7,042 nt of DNA, taken from a bacterium. GTDB taxonomy: Bacteria; Actinomycetota; Acidimicrobiia; Acidimicrobiales; CATQHL01. Where the stretch lies: contig JAPPKQ010000179.1 of the NCBI GenBank assembly GCA_028819945.1, positions 1-7,042 of the forward strand. The letters are read 5' to 3'. The translations under genes were made by a program, and so were the position numbers. Each line of letters begins with the position of its first letter. The stretch's first letter is position 1. The notes under the pieces are model-generated. The model saw nothing but the letters and a program-made list of their open reading frames with translations. It was not told the DNA's origin and searched no databases. Shown here piece after piece: positions 1-5,841 of the stretch.

Positions 1-1184
1 TCGGCGGCAAGCACGCCAAGATCGGGCCGTGCTTCGCCGCGCGCGCGGGCCGCGTCCCGCCGGAGCGGGAAGTTGTTGTGGGGTTGGGAGATCGCCAGGG
101 TGTCGCCTTCTTGCAGGGCCGTGTGCATGTACTGCGACCCACCGCGCGAGTCGGGCTCGAGCTTCACGCCTATGCGGTAGACGTCGGTCTTCTGGGGGCC
201 GTTGGTCAAGGAGTACTGCCGCACGAGGCCGTTGGGCAGGTGCACGTCCACGTGGGCGCCCGGCTGGAAGCTCGGCAGCTCGCCGCTGACCGGGGCGAAC
301 TCGAAGGCGGCGATCCCCTCGGCGGTGAGCCACTTGCGGGCAACCGCGACCTGTACCTCCGGGCGCCGACCCGGTCCCACTCCGGCCCGCTCGCCCGCCC
401 GGCGCCGGGCCGGCGGCTGCAGCTTCGCCGCGGGGGCCTGCACGGCAAGGTCGCCCGGCGCGGCGGATTCCAGCGCGCTTCGCAACTCCTCGAGCCGGGC
501 GGCGTGGTGGCGGAGTACGGCCATCCGCTGCTGCGGCGCCGGCGCCGGCGCCAGGACGGGGCGGATGACGCAGCGATCCGCGTCGGCCGGCTGGACGAAG
601 CAGACCACGCTCCCCCCGGCGTCGGCGACGGGGACAGTGACCGAGAAGGGGCTGTCGCGGCGGGCGCCGACGGGGGCTGCGACCTCGGCGTCGAGGGCTG
701 CGGCGGCCCCGATGGAGCTATCGGCGAGTCGTTCCAGCACGAGTCCCGCGGGGGCGTTGACCGGCAGGCTGCGCAGGACGATCGTCTCGTGGCCGTCCAA
801 CGCCGCAAGTTCGGGGGGTTCGGCGTCCAGCGAGCTGCCGGACCAGAGGAGTCCGTACTTGACGGCGCTGGGGAAGGTCGGAACGCACAGGCTGCGCGCG
901 GGCGCTTCGCCGGGATGGGCCGGGACATAGGAGCAGTTGCCGTTGCGGTTGGAGTAGCGCCAGCCGTGGTATTGGCAGACGATCTCGGCGCCGTCGTTGA
1001 TGCCGACGGAGAGGCGCACGCCCCGGTGGATGCAACGGTCGGCCCAGATGTTGATGAAGCCGTCGTCCGCCCTCCAGATGGCGAGCTCCTGGCCGAGGAG
1101 CCGAGACCGGACGATGTGACGGGGCACGAGATCGCCGAGGCCGGCGACCGGGTGCAGAGACGCCGCCGGATCAGAAGTCATCAT
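1..1184 (-). CDS. Rieske [2Fe-2S] / flavin reductase fusion protein, NdmD-like architecture (3' end outside window)
   Basis: This protein probably carries electrons from NAD(P)H to Rieske oxygenases, in particular to the Rieske-less one encoded just upstream. I translated 394 codons without a stop, and the frame is still open at the left edge. Residues 20-115 form a Rieske domain with cluster ligands C51-x-H53 and C70-x2-H73 (CIHRG and CQYHGW). Residues 145-235 resemble an oxygenase catalytic domain, but the iron motif is degenerate (ERLADSSIGAAAA at 151-163). Residues 240-275 are an Ala/Pro/Arg-rich linker. From about 278 a phthalate-dioxygenase-reductase/VanB-type flavin domain begins, with RQYSLTN at 322-328 and GGSQYMH at 348-354. 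The window ends about where the NAD-binding GGxGxTP motif should start, so the NAD and plant-type ferredoxin domains are expected further left. The ATG at 1184 lies 7 nt after a GAAAGG ribosome site, and the gene overlaps the preceding one by 14 bp, suggesting coupled translation. Known parallel: NdmD. The partner assignment is inferred. Confidence 0.88.
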   Translation of the reverse strand, partial: MMTSDPAASLHPVAGLGDLVPRHIVRSRLLGQELAIWRADDGFINIWADRCIHRGVRLSVGINDGAEIVCQYHGWRYSNRNGNCSYVPAHPGEAPARSLCVPTFPSAVKYGLLWSGSSLDAEPPELAALDGHETIVLRSLPVNAPAGLVLERLADSSIGAAAALDAEVAAPVGARRDSPFSVTVPVADAGGSVVCFVQPADADRCVIRPVLAPAPAPQQRMAVLRHHAARLEELRSALESAAPGDLAVQAPAAKLQPPARRRAGERAGVGPGRRPEVQVAVARKWLTAEGIAAFEFAPVSGELPSFQPGAHVDVHLPNGLVRQYSLTNGPQKTDVYRIGVKLEPDSRGGSQYMHTALQEGDTLAISQPHNNFPLRRDAARARGEARPDLGVLAA

Positions 1185-2100
1185 CGTGAGACCTTTCGGG
1201 GATGACGCCGTAGGTGACGCCGAGTCGGCTGAGCCAGCGCCGGTACGTGACCGAAGAACGATCTGCCCGCACCGAGTGCTCGTCGGCCGGGTCGAGCGGG
1301 AGCAGTCGCGGAGTCTGGTTCTCGAGGATCGGCTTGTCCTGGCCGAAGATGTGCTGCTGGAAGCGCCGCAGTTCGCCATCGGTGCTCTGATCGTCGATCA
1401 GGCTCATGAAGTTGTGCGCCCGGACCCGATCACAGGACAGGGACTGGACGAACAGCGCGATCACGTCGAGCCGCGAGCTGTCGACGGGGCAGGACTTGTA
1501 CAGCATGACGCAGTAGGGATGAGGCACCCGGTAGGTGTACTTCGACTGCTGTCCGCCGCCGGCCGCGGCGGCTGCGTACGGCTGGAAGAACTCGCAGTCA
1601 CGGGCGAACAGTTCGTTGCTCGCGGAGTCCACCTCCACCACGTACTCCAGGACTTCGGTGCGGGGCGCCTGGCCCAGGATTCCCGCGTGCACGTACGGGA
1701 AATGCCCCATGTCCAAGAAGTTCTCGACCGCGCGGGGCGCCGAGACGCGCACTCCGATCGTGCCCGCCGAGAGGTTTCGCCGGTCTGGCTCGTCGCACTC
1801 GGGGATGGCGAAGAGCCCCGCGGGGGGCGCGCCGAGGCTCGTCCAGGCGAACTCGTAGGCCGCCATCGTCGGAAGGTCCTCCGCCGCGGCGCCGACGTCC
1901 GCGCCGCCGCCTGGCGCCGGGCGGTCCGCGGCTTCGAGCCGCGCCGCCGGATCTCCGTCAGCGCCGAGGGTCACGGCGATGCGCTGATCGAGAAGCTGGG
2001 TTCGCATCGTCCAGCCGGGGCGCAGCTCTTCGAGGGCCGCCACGGGATGCCAGAGGTCGCGGACAGCTGGGTCGATGTCCACGACGGGGGCCGCGCCCAT
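1171..2100 (-). CDS. Rieske-less non-haem iron oxygenase catalytic subunit (NdmC-like)
   Basis: This 309-residue protein has the catalytic half of a VanA/NdmA-type Rieske oxygenase without the Rieske half. The N-terminus (LWHPVAALEEL, 16-26) matches the start of the family. Where CxH...CxxH should lie, residues 46-78 are a short Ala/Gly/Pro/Asp-rich stretch with no cysteine or histidine. The mononuclear-iron motif is intact at 126-138: E-N-F-L-D130-M-G-H133-F-P-Y-V-H138. The likely third ligand is D255 (QDKPILENQ). The C-terminal VanA_C-type signature (DRSSVTYRRWLSRLG, 280-294) is also present. D130 corresponds to the Asp that in this family passes electrons from a neighbouring subunit's Rieske cluster. 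The ATG lies 2 bp after the stop of the upstream oxygenase and has no close Shine-Dalgarno, so translation is probably coupled. By family knowledge it should hydroxylate or demethylate a small substrate using electrons from another protein; the adjacent Rieske-reductase fusion is the obvious donor. The substrate is unknown. Confidence 0.88.
   Translation of the reverse strand: MGAAPVVDIDPAVRDLWHPVAALEELRPGWTMRTQLLDQRIAVTLGADGDPAARLEAADRPAPGGGADVGAAAEDLPTMAAYEFAWTSLGAPPAGLFAIPECDEPDRRNLSAGTIGVRVSAPRAVENFLDMGHFPYVHAGILGQAPRTEVLEYVVEVDSASNELFARDCEFFQPYAAAAAGGGQQSKYTYRVPHPYCVMLYKSCPVDSSRLDVIALFVQSLSCDRVRAHNFMSLIDDQSTDGELRRFQQHIFGQDKPILENQTPRLLPLDPADEHSVRADRSSVTYRRWLSRLGVTYGVIPERSHDDDF
1192..1197 (-). 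promoter_or_regulatory. Ribosome binding site of the Rieske/reductase fusion
   Basis: The minus strand reads GAAAGG, 7 nt before the ATG at 1184. It lies inside the last codons of the upstream Rieske-less oxygenase gene, so the ribosome finishing that gene stops next to the new start (ATGATG at 1179-1184). Confidence 0.55.
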
Positions 2101-2102
2101 CG

Positions 2103-3182
2103 CTACGCGATCATCTCCGGCGATCCGAGGCCGAAGAGCTCCACGAGGTCCCGCCGATAGCGGATGGAGAGCTTGTCGGCCGGAATGTGGATCTCGGCTC
2201 GAAGGTTCAGCGGCACGTCCTCGGGCCGTTGACTCTCGACCACCTCGACGTCCTCGCTGTTGGTGACCAGTTGGTAGTCCACATAGTCCTCGGCGGTGGC
2301 CCCCGGGATGTTCGTGACTGTGATCTGGTAGATGTCGGTCTCGCGGGCGCCGACCGGGGAGCCGATGTCATAGAAGTGGCTCGTGACGAATCCGTCGCCG
2401 TCGTCGGTGGCGTAGTCGACTCGTAGATCGGTGGCGAACGGGTAGGTGAGGCGGTGGCAGTAACGGACGACGCGCTCGCGTTCGCCGAGGTCGTCGTTGA
2501 AGCCTCGCTCGACCTCCACGTACGGCAGCTCCATGTACAGCCCGTAGTCGGTCTGTTCGAGCGTGTAGTCGGGGACCATCGGCCTGGCCCGGTTCCCGAA
2601 CGTCTTCATGTGGACCCAGGAGAGATGGGCGATGTCGTTGAAGTTCTCGCAATGACGGCTCGCGGCGGCCGCCCAGCGACCCTTCGGAATCTGGATGACC
2701 AGCCAGTCGTCGCCGGGGTCCTCCAGCAGCGGCCACTCCGGGAGGGGGCGGAGAGCTTCGGGTTTGAGACATGTCCAGACGATCCCGTAGCGCTCGGTGG
2801 CCCGGTAGCTCACAAGCCGCATCGTCGGCGGCGGCGGTCGATCCGGCGGGTTGGCGGGGATCACGACGCACTGGCCTGCCTGGTCGTAGTGGAGCCCGTG
2901 ATACGGGCAGACGATGCAGTCGCCGCTGTCGTCCATCCACCCCCGGCTCAGCCTGGCGCCGCGGTGGACGCAGAGATCCCGTGCGACCGCCACGCCGCCA
3001 TTGGTGCGATAGACGACCAACTCGACATCGAGGAGCTTCGCCGCCACCGGCCCGTCCTCGAGCTCGGAGGAGAACGCCACCGGATGCCAGAACCCGGCCA
3101 GGATGTGCCAGTCGGCCTCGCGGATGCCCGACGCTCGGGGGAACTCTGCGGCGGCCGTCATCCGGTCCGTGGCTTCGTACAC
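2103..3182 (-). CDS. Rieske [2Fe-2S] non-haem iron oxygenase, alpha-subunit, VanA/NdmA family
   Basis: This is a complete oxygenase of 359 residues, a normal length for single-component-alpha oxygenases of the vanillate/dicamba/caffeine demethylase group. The N-terminal HILAGFWHPVAF (26-37) is typical. The Rieske ligands are C71-V-H73 and C92-P-Y-H95. The mononuclear-iron motif is E179-N-F-N-D183-I-A-H186-L-S-W-V-H191, with D311 (SEDVEVVESQ) as the likely third ligand. The C-terminal DKLSIRYRRDL (336-346) resembles the end of NdmA-like proteins. I chose the GTG at 3182 because GGAGG lies 5 nt upstream. A TTG start at 3218 would coincide with a TATAGT box, and the ATG at 3161 has no good ribosome site. 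This is the first gene of a three-gene oxygenase operon; the next gene starts 2 bp after its stop. It should need an external reductase, most simply the fusion protein encoded two genes downstream. The reaction is probably oxidative demethylation or hydroxylation; the substrate cannot be told. Confidence 0.93.
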   Translation of the reverse strand: MYEATDRMTAAAEFPRASGIREADWHILAGFWHPVAFSSELEDGPVAAKLLDVELVVYRTNGGVAVARDLCVHRGARLSRGWMDDSGDCIVCPYHGLHYDQAGQCVVIPANPPDRPPPPTMRLVSYRATERYGIVWTCLKPEALRPLPEWPLLEDPGDDWLVIQIPKGRWAAAASRHCENFNDIAHLSWVHMKTFGNRARPMVPDYTLEQTDYGLYMELPYVEVERGFNDDLGERERVVRYCHRLTYPFATDLRVDYATDDGDGFVTSHFYDIGSPVGARETDIYQITVTNIPGATAEDYVDYQLVTNSEDVEVVESQRPEDVPLNLRAEIHIPADKLSIRYRRDLVELFGLGSPEMIA

Positions 3183-3187
3183 TTCTG

Positions 3188-3192
3188 CCTCC
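3188..3192 (-). promoter_or_regulatory. Ribosome binding site of the complete Rieske oxygenase
   Basis: On the minus strand this reads GGAGG, a perfect Shine-Dalgarno core 5 nt before a GTG at 3182. It decides the start: neither the upstream TTG at 3218 nor the ATG at 3161 has a comparable site. Confidence 0.7.
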
Positions 3193-3217
3193 GCGGTCGG
3201 GAGTCCGATAAGTGACA

Positions 3218-3223
3218 ACTATA
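3218..3223 (-). promoter_or_regulatory. Candidate -10 box for the oxygenase operon
   Basis: The minus strand reads TATAGT here, five of six bases of the TATAAT consensus, inside one of the few A/T-rich patches of the window (reading gTATAGTtgtcactt). Transcription would start near 3210, giving a leader of about 28 nt that contains the GGAGG site and the GTG start. No convincing -35 hexamer lies 16-18 nt upstream, so either an activator is involved or the match is fortuitous. An own promoter would separate the oxygenase operon from glyA. Confidence 0.45.
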
Positions 3224-3350
3224 CATGCTGCGTTCGAGCCTTGCCGGCCGACACCGCCACTAGATCGTGGAGCCCTCGGCGGCGGTCCGAAGCGTCTGTC
3301 GAACCGGTGTCGATTACGCGGTCAGGCGCCCGCGTCCCCGACGAAGCGGT

Positions 3351-3378
3351 GCGCGGCGGCGCTGCTCGCCGCACGCGC
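3351..3378 (-). terminator. GC-rich hairpin after glyA, possible terminator
   Basis: An inverted repeat (GCGCG then GCGGCG; loop CTGCT; CGCCGC, one bulged A, then CGCGC) can form an 11-bp stem 22 nt beyond the glyA stop codon. No T-run follows on the minus strand, so it is not a classic intrinsic terminator. In such GC-rich sequence short stems also arise by chance. The rest of the 181-bp gap between glyA and the oxygenase start region shows no gene. Confidence 0.3.
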
Positions 3379-3399
3379 GCTCGGCGGCTGCTCCACTGC

Positions 3400-4638
3400 C
3401 TATGGATACGGCTTGAAGCGGCCGCAGAGGGCGCGGACCTCGTCGCGCACCTGCGCGAGCGTCGAATCATCGCCGCGGCGGCGCAGGGCCTGGCCGATCA
3501 GCGAGGCGATCTGCGCCATCTCTTCGTGACCCATCCCCTGGGTCGTGGCGGCGGCGGTGCCGATGCGCAAGCCGCTGGTGACGAACGGGGAGCGCTCGTC
3601 GCCGGGAACGGTGTTCTTGTTGAGGGTGATCCCGGCGCGGTCCAGCGTCGTTTGCGCCTCGGCGCCGGTGAGGTCGGTGTCGAAGCTGCGCAGGTCCACC
3701 AGCATCAGGTGGTTGTCGGTCCCGCCGGAGACCAGGCGGAACCCCTCCTGCGCCAGCGCCGCGGCCAGCGCCTTGGCGTTGGCGACGATGCCGGCCGCGT
3801 AGTCGGCGAAGGCCGGGGTGGCGGCCTCGGCGAAGGCCACCGCTTTGGCAGCGATCACGTGCTCGAGGGGGCCGCCCTGGCTGCCCGGGAAGACGGCCCG
3901 GTCGATGGTGCGGGCGTGGGGCTCCTTGCAGACGATGCAGCCGCCACGGGGGCCGCGGAGCGTCTTGTGGGTCGTGAACGTCACCACGTCGGCGTGGGGC
4001 ACCGGATCGGGGTGCACACCGCCGGCGATGAGCCCGGCGACGTGTGCCGCGTCGAACAGCAGCAGCGCGCCCACCTCCTCGGCGATGGCGCGCAGCGGTT
4101 CGGGTGGAATCAGTCGGGGATAGGCCGTTGCGCCGGCCACGATGAGCCGGGGCCGGTGCGCGAGAGCCACGTCCCTGACCTCGTCGAAGTCGATGCGCTC
4201 GTCGGGCCCGACGCCGTAGGCGACGAAGTTGTAGAGGATCCCGCTGGCATTCACCGGCGAACCGTGCGTCAGGTGACCGCCCTGATCGAGTGCCATCCCC
4301 AGCACGGTGTCGCCCGGTTTGAGCAGAGCCTGGTAGACGGCCATGTTGGCGTTGGCGCCCGAGTGGGGCTGGACGTTGGCCCACTCGGCGCCGAACAGTT
4401 CCCGGCAACGGACGCGTGCCGACTCCTCCACCTCGTCGATCACCTGGTTGCCGCCGTAGTAGCGCCGGCCCGGATAGCCCTCGGCGTACTTGTTCGTGAG
4501 CACCGAACCGGTGGCGGCCAGCACCGCCGGGGAGGCGAAGTTCTCCGAGGCGATCAACTGGAGCGTGGTGTTCTGGCGTTCCACCTCGGCCTCGATGCGG
4601 CCGAACACCGGATCATCGCGAATCTGGGGCCACGGCAT
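3400..4638 (-). CDS. glyA: Serine hydroxymethyltransferase
   Basis: This PLP-dependent cytosolic enzyme interconverts serine plus tetrahydrofolate with glycine plus 5,10-methylene-tetrahydrofolate. The protein has 412 residues, normal for bacterial GlyA. Diagnostic segments are present in order: LIASENFAS (28-36), [16 protein letters not shown] (48-63), HSGANAN (92-98), DAAHVAG (196-202), the PLP-binding lysine K225 within [14 protein letters not shown] (220-233), [11 protein letters not shown] (250-260) and [13 protein letters not shown] (356-368). The ATG at 4638 is preferred because AGGAG lies 6 nt upstream and the known family N-terminus begins here; an in-frame start at 4791 would add about 51 low-complexity residues. 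It is on the same strand as the oxygenase operon and 217 bp upstream of its start codon. It is usually a housekeeping gene. Its place beside putative demethylases could be chance or could reflect one-carbon handling. All key residues I looked for are present. Confidence 0.97.
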   Translation of the reverse strand: MPWPQIRDDPVFGRIEAEVERQNTTLQLIASENFASPAVLAATGSVLTNKYAEGYPGRRYYGGNQVIDEVEESARVRCRELFGAEWANVQPHSGANANMAVYQALLKPGDTVLGMALDQGGHLTHGSPVNASGILYNFVAYGVGPDERIDFDEVRDVALAHRPRLIVAGATAYPRLIPPEPLRAIAEEVGALLLFDAAHVAGLIAGGVHPDPVPHADVVTFTTHKTLRGPRGGCIVCKEPHARTIDRAVFPGSQGGPLEHVIAAKAVAFAEAATPAFADYAAGIVANAKALAAALAQEGFRLVSGGTDNHLMLVDLRSFDTDLTGAEAQTTLDRAGITLNKNTVPGDERSPFVTSGLRIGTAAATTQGMGHEEMAQIASLIGQALRRRGDDSTLAQVRDEVRALCGRFKPYP

Positions 4639-4644
4639 CGCCTG

Positions 4645-4649
4645 CTCCT
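4645..4649 (-). promoter_or_regulatory. Ribosome binding site of glyA
   Basis: The minus strand reads AGGAG, 6 nt before the ATG at 4638. It supports this start over the in-frame ATG at 4791, whose extra N-terminus is low-complexity and not typical of the family. Confidence 0.7.
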
Positions 4650-4757
4650 GTGAACGTCTCGCCAAGTTCCGAGCAGTATGCCGTCCGCCGGCTCGCAAAT
4701 GAGGTCGGGCGGGCAGCGCCCCGGCGAGCGCGGCGCGCCTGAGCGGCGCGGGCATGC

Positions 4758-4858
4758 GGTGGACGCTTCCGGGGCGGACCCTGCCTGCCACGCGGGCGGT
4801 GGTTCAGTGCCGGCCGTGGTTCAGTGCCGGCCGCCCCGGGTATGGGTGGACGCTTCCG
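4758..4858. repeat. Intergenic nested direct repeats between the SDR gene and glyA
   Basis: Two perfect, directly adjacent copies of the 17-mer GTGGTTCAGTGCCGGCC lie at 4799-4815 and 4816-4832. They are flanked by two copies of the 14-mer GGTGGACGCTTCCG at 4758-4771 and 4845-4858. Each 17-mer contains the palindrome GCCGGC, so the two copies could also pair as a hairpin. The repeats fill much of the 230-bp gap (4639-4868) between the SDR stop and the glyA start, in which I see no gene. They could be a terminator-like structure for the SDR gene, protein-binding sites upstream of glyA, or a simple slippage duplication. Confidence 0.85.
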
Positions 4859-4868
4859 AGGCCGGGCG

Positions 4869-5618
4869 CTACTGCAGGCCCTGCGCCATGCCGCCGTCCA
4901 CGGGTATGGCTGTGCCGGTGAGGTAGCCCGCCCACTCCGAGCACAGCAGGGCGGCCAGACGCCCGAAGTCGGCGGGATCGCCGAGCCGGCCGGCCGGCAC
5001 CCTGGCGCGGGTCACCTCGTCGAGCCGGTCGCCCCACACCGACCGCAGCCGGTTCGTGTCGTGCAGACCGGGCTGGATGGTGTTGACGGTCACGCCGTCG
5101 GCGGCGAGTTGGGTGGCCAGCGTCTTCAGGAATCCTGTGGCGCCGGCCCGCGCCGTGTTCGAGAGGATCAGGCCCGGCAGGGGATGGCGCGCCGTGACCG
5201 ACGTGATCGCCAGGATCCGGCCCCAGCGCCGCTGCCGCATCTCGGCGGTGACGGCGTAGCACATGGCCACGACCGACATCAGGTTGAGGTGCACCGCCTC
5301 GAGGTAGTCCGCCGGCTCGAAGGAGTCGTAGTCGCCGTCCGGTGGGCCGCCGGCGTTGACGACCAGGATGTCGATACCCCCGCCGAGGGCGTCGCGGGCA
5401 TCGCGTACGAACGTCTCGGCGCCGGCTGCGTCGGACACGTCGGCGGTGACCTGGACGGCGCCGGGAATCCGCTCGGCTGCCCGACTGAGGCGCTCGGGGT
5501 CCCGCCCGGAGACGACGACGCTGCAACCCTCGCCGGCCAGGGCCTCAGCCACGGCCAGACCCAACCCCGCTGAGGAGGCGGCGACCGCGGCTCGTCGCCC
5601 TCGCAACCCCAGGTCCAT
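4869..5618 (-). CDS. SDR-family (FabG-like) protein lacking the canonical YxxxK motif
   Basis: This 249-residue protein has a classical short-chain dehydrogenase/reductase layout. It has a Rossmann nucleotide-binding turn of the TGxxxGxG type (ASSAGLGLAVA, 13-23), SGRDPERL (37-44), an acidic D60 after strand 3 (TADVSD), the NAGG motif (88-91), N112 in HLNLMSV, the catalytic-serine strand ILAITS140, QPG at 182-184 after strand 6, and the C-terminal TGTAIPVDGGMAQG (234-247). Where YxxxK should follow S140 by about 13 residues, the sequence is S153-N-T-A-R157. The catalytic Tyr is therefore Ser and the Lys is Arg. Many proteins annotated as 3-oxoacyl-ACP reductase-like SDRs belong to such atypical groups, whose reactions are poorly known. 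It may still bind NAD(P)H. It lies upstream of glyA on the same strand, with 230 bp and repeats between. The start at 5618 is supported by a TACCCT box 6 nt upstream, suggesting a leaderless mRNA. Confidence 0.9.
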   Translation of the reverse strand: MDLGLRGRRAAVAASSAGLGLAVAEALAGEGCSVVVSGRDPERLSRAAERIPGAVQVTADVSDAAGAETFVRDARDALGGGIDILVVNAGGPPDGDYDSFEPADYLEAVHLNLMSVVAMCYAVTAEMRQRRWGRILAITSVTARHPLPGLILSNTARAGATGFLKTLATQLAADGVTVNTIQPGLHDTNRLRSVWGDRLDEVTRARVPAGRLGDPADFGRLAALLCSEWAGYLTGTAIPVDGGMAQGLQ

Positions 5619-5624
5619 GCGCTG

Positions 5625-5630
5625 AGGGTA
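5625..5630 (-). promoter_or_regulatory. Candidate -10 box of a leaderless SDR transcript
   Basis: The minus strand reads TACCCT, a TAnnnT-type -10 element as common in actinobacteria, ending 6 nt before the ATG at 5618. There is no Shine-Dalgarno, so transcription probably begins at or next to the start codon. No clear -35 was seen. Confidence 0.45.
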
Positions 5631-5685
5631 CTGAGGCGATCGCTGAGCGATCCACAGGCAACGCCCCTCGGGTGGCTGAGGCTTG

Positions 5686-5702
5686 GATTCCGGCCCCGAA
5701 TC
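5686..5702. promoter_or_regulatory. Inverted repeat in the divergent intergenic region, possible operator
   Basis: GATTC and GAATC are separated by 7 bp (CGGCCCC) between two divergently transcribed genes, a usual place for a shared regulator site. The arms are only 5 bp, so chance occurrence is quite possible. The rest of the 223-bp gap (5619-5841) shows no gene. Confidence 0.2.
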
Positions 5703-5827
5703 GAGTCCGAGACAGGCTCTGCGCCGGATGACACTCGGATCGAGGCGTCCGCAGCATTGCTCAGCAGTCCCCGAGGCGGCCGGACCGAGCAGATGCCCGC
5801 GGCCCCGGGGATCGCCGCGGACTCAAC

Positions 5828-5833
5828 TACCCT
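5828..5833 (+). promoter_or_regulatory. Candidate -10 box of a leaderless amidohydrolase transcript
   Basis: TACCCT ends 8 nt before the ATG at 5842 and is the same hexamer as in front of the divergent SDR gene. No Shine-Dalgarno precedes the ATG, which fits a leaderless mRNA. No convincing -35 is visible. Confidence 0.4.
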
Positions 5834-5841
5834 GCCGCTGA

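Noticed and set aside
78..1205. Plus-strand open frame of 375 codons opposite the Rieske/reductase fusion
   Set aside because: It is a shadow: it begins in mid-domain of the opposite gene, and its composition is Arg/Gly/Asp-rich without any motif.
1..3182. Glycine betaine monooxygenase (GbcAB) operon, considered because of nearby glyA
   Set aside because: GbcB is a reductase without a Rieske domain, and that system has no Rieske-less oxygenase. The three-part layout and the VanA/NdmA-type C-termini fit NdmA/C/D-like proteins better.
3103..4653. Long plus-strand open frame of 516 codons opposite glyA
   Set aside because: It runs antisense over a textbook GlyA, its translation has no recognisable domain, and long spurious frames opposite real genes are expected at this GC content.
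4639..4791. Longer GlyA start at 4791
   Set aside because: The added 51 residues are Arg/Ala/Pro-rich and atypical, and AGGAG with correct spacing precedes the ATG at 4638.
4799..4832. CRISPR-like array
   Set aside because: There are only two 17-bp units, directly adjacent and without spacers, and no cas genes are nearby.
4639..4868. Riboswitch upstream of glyA
   Set aside because: I could not find the conserved core of a glycine, SAH or THF riboswitch by eye; only repeats and GC-rich stems are visible. A covariance-model search would settle it.
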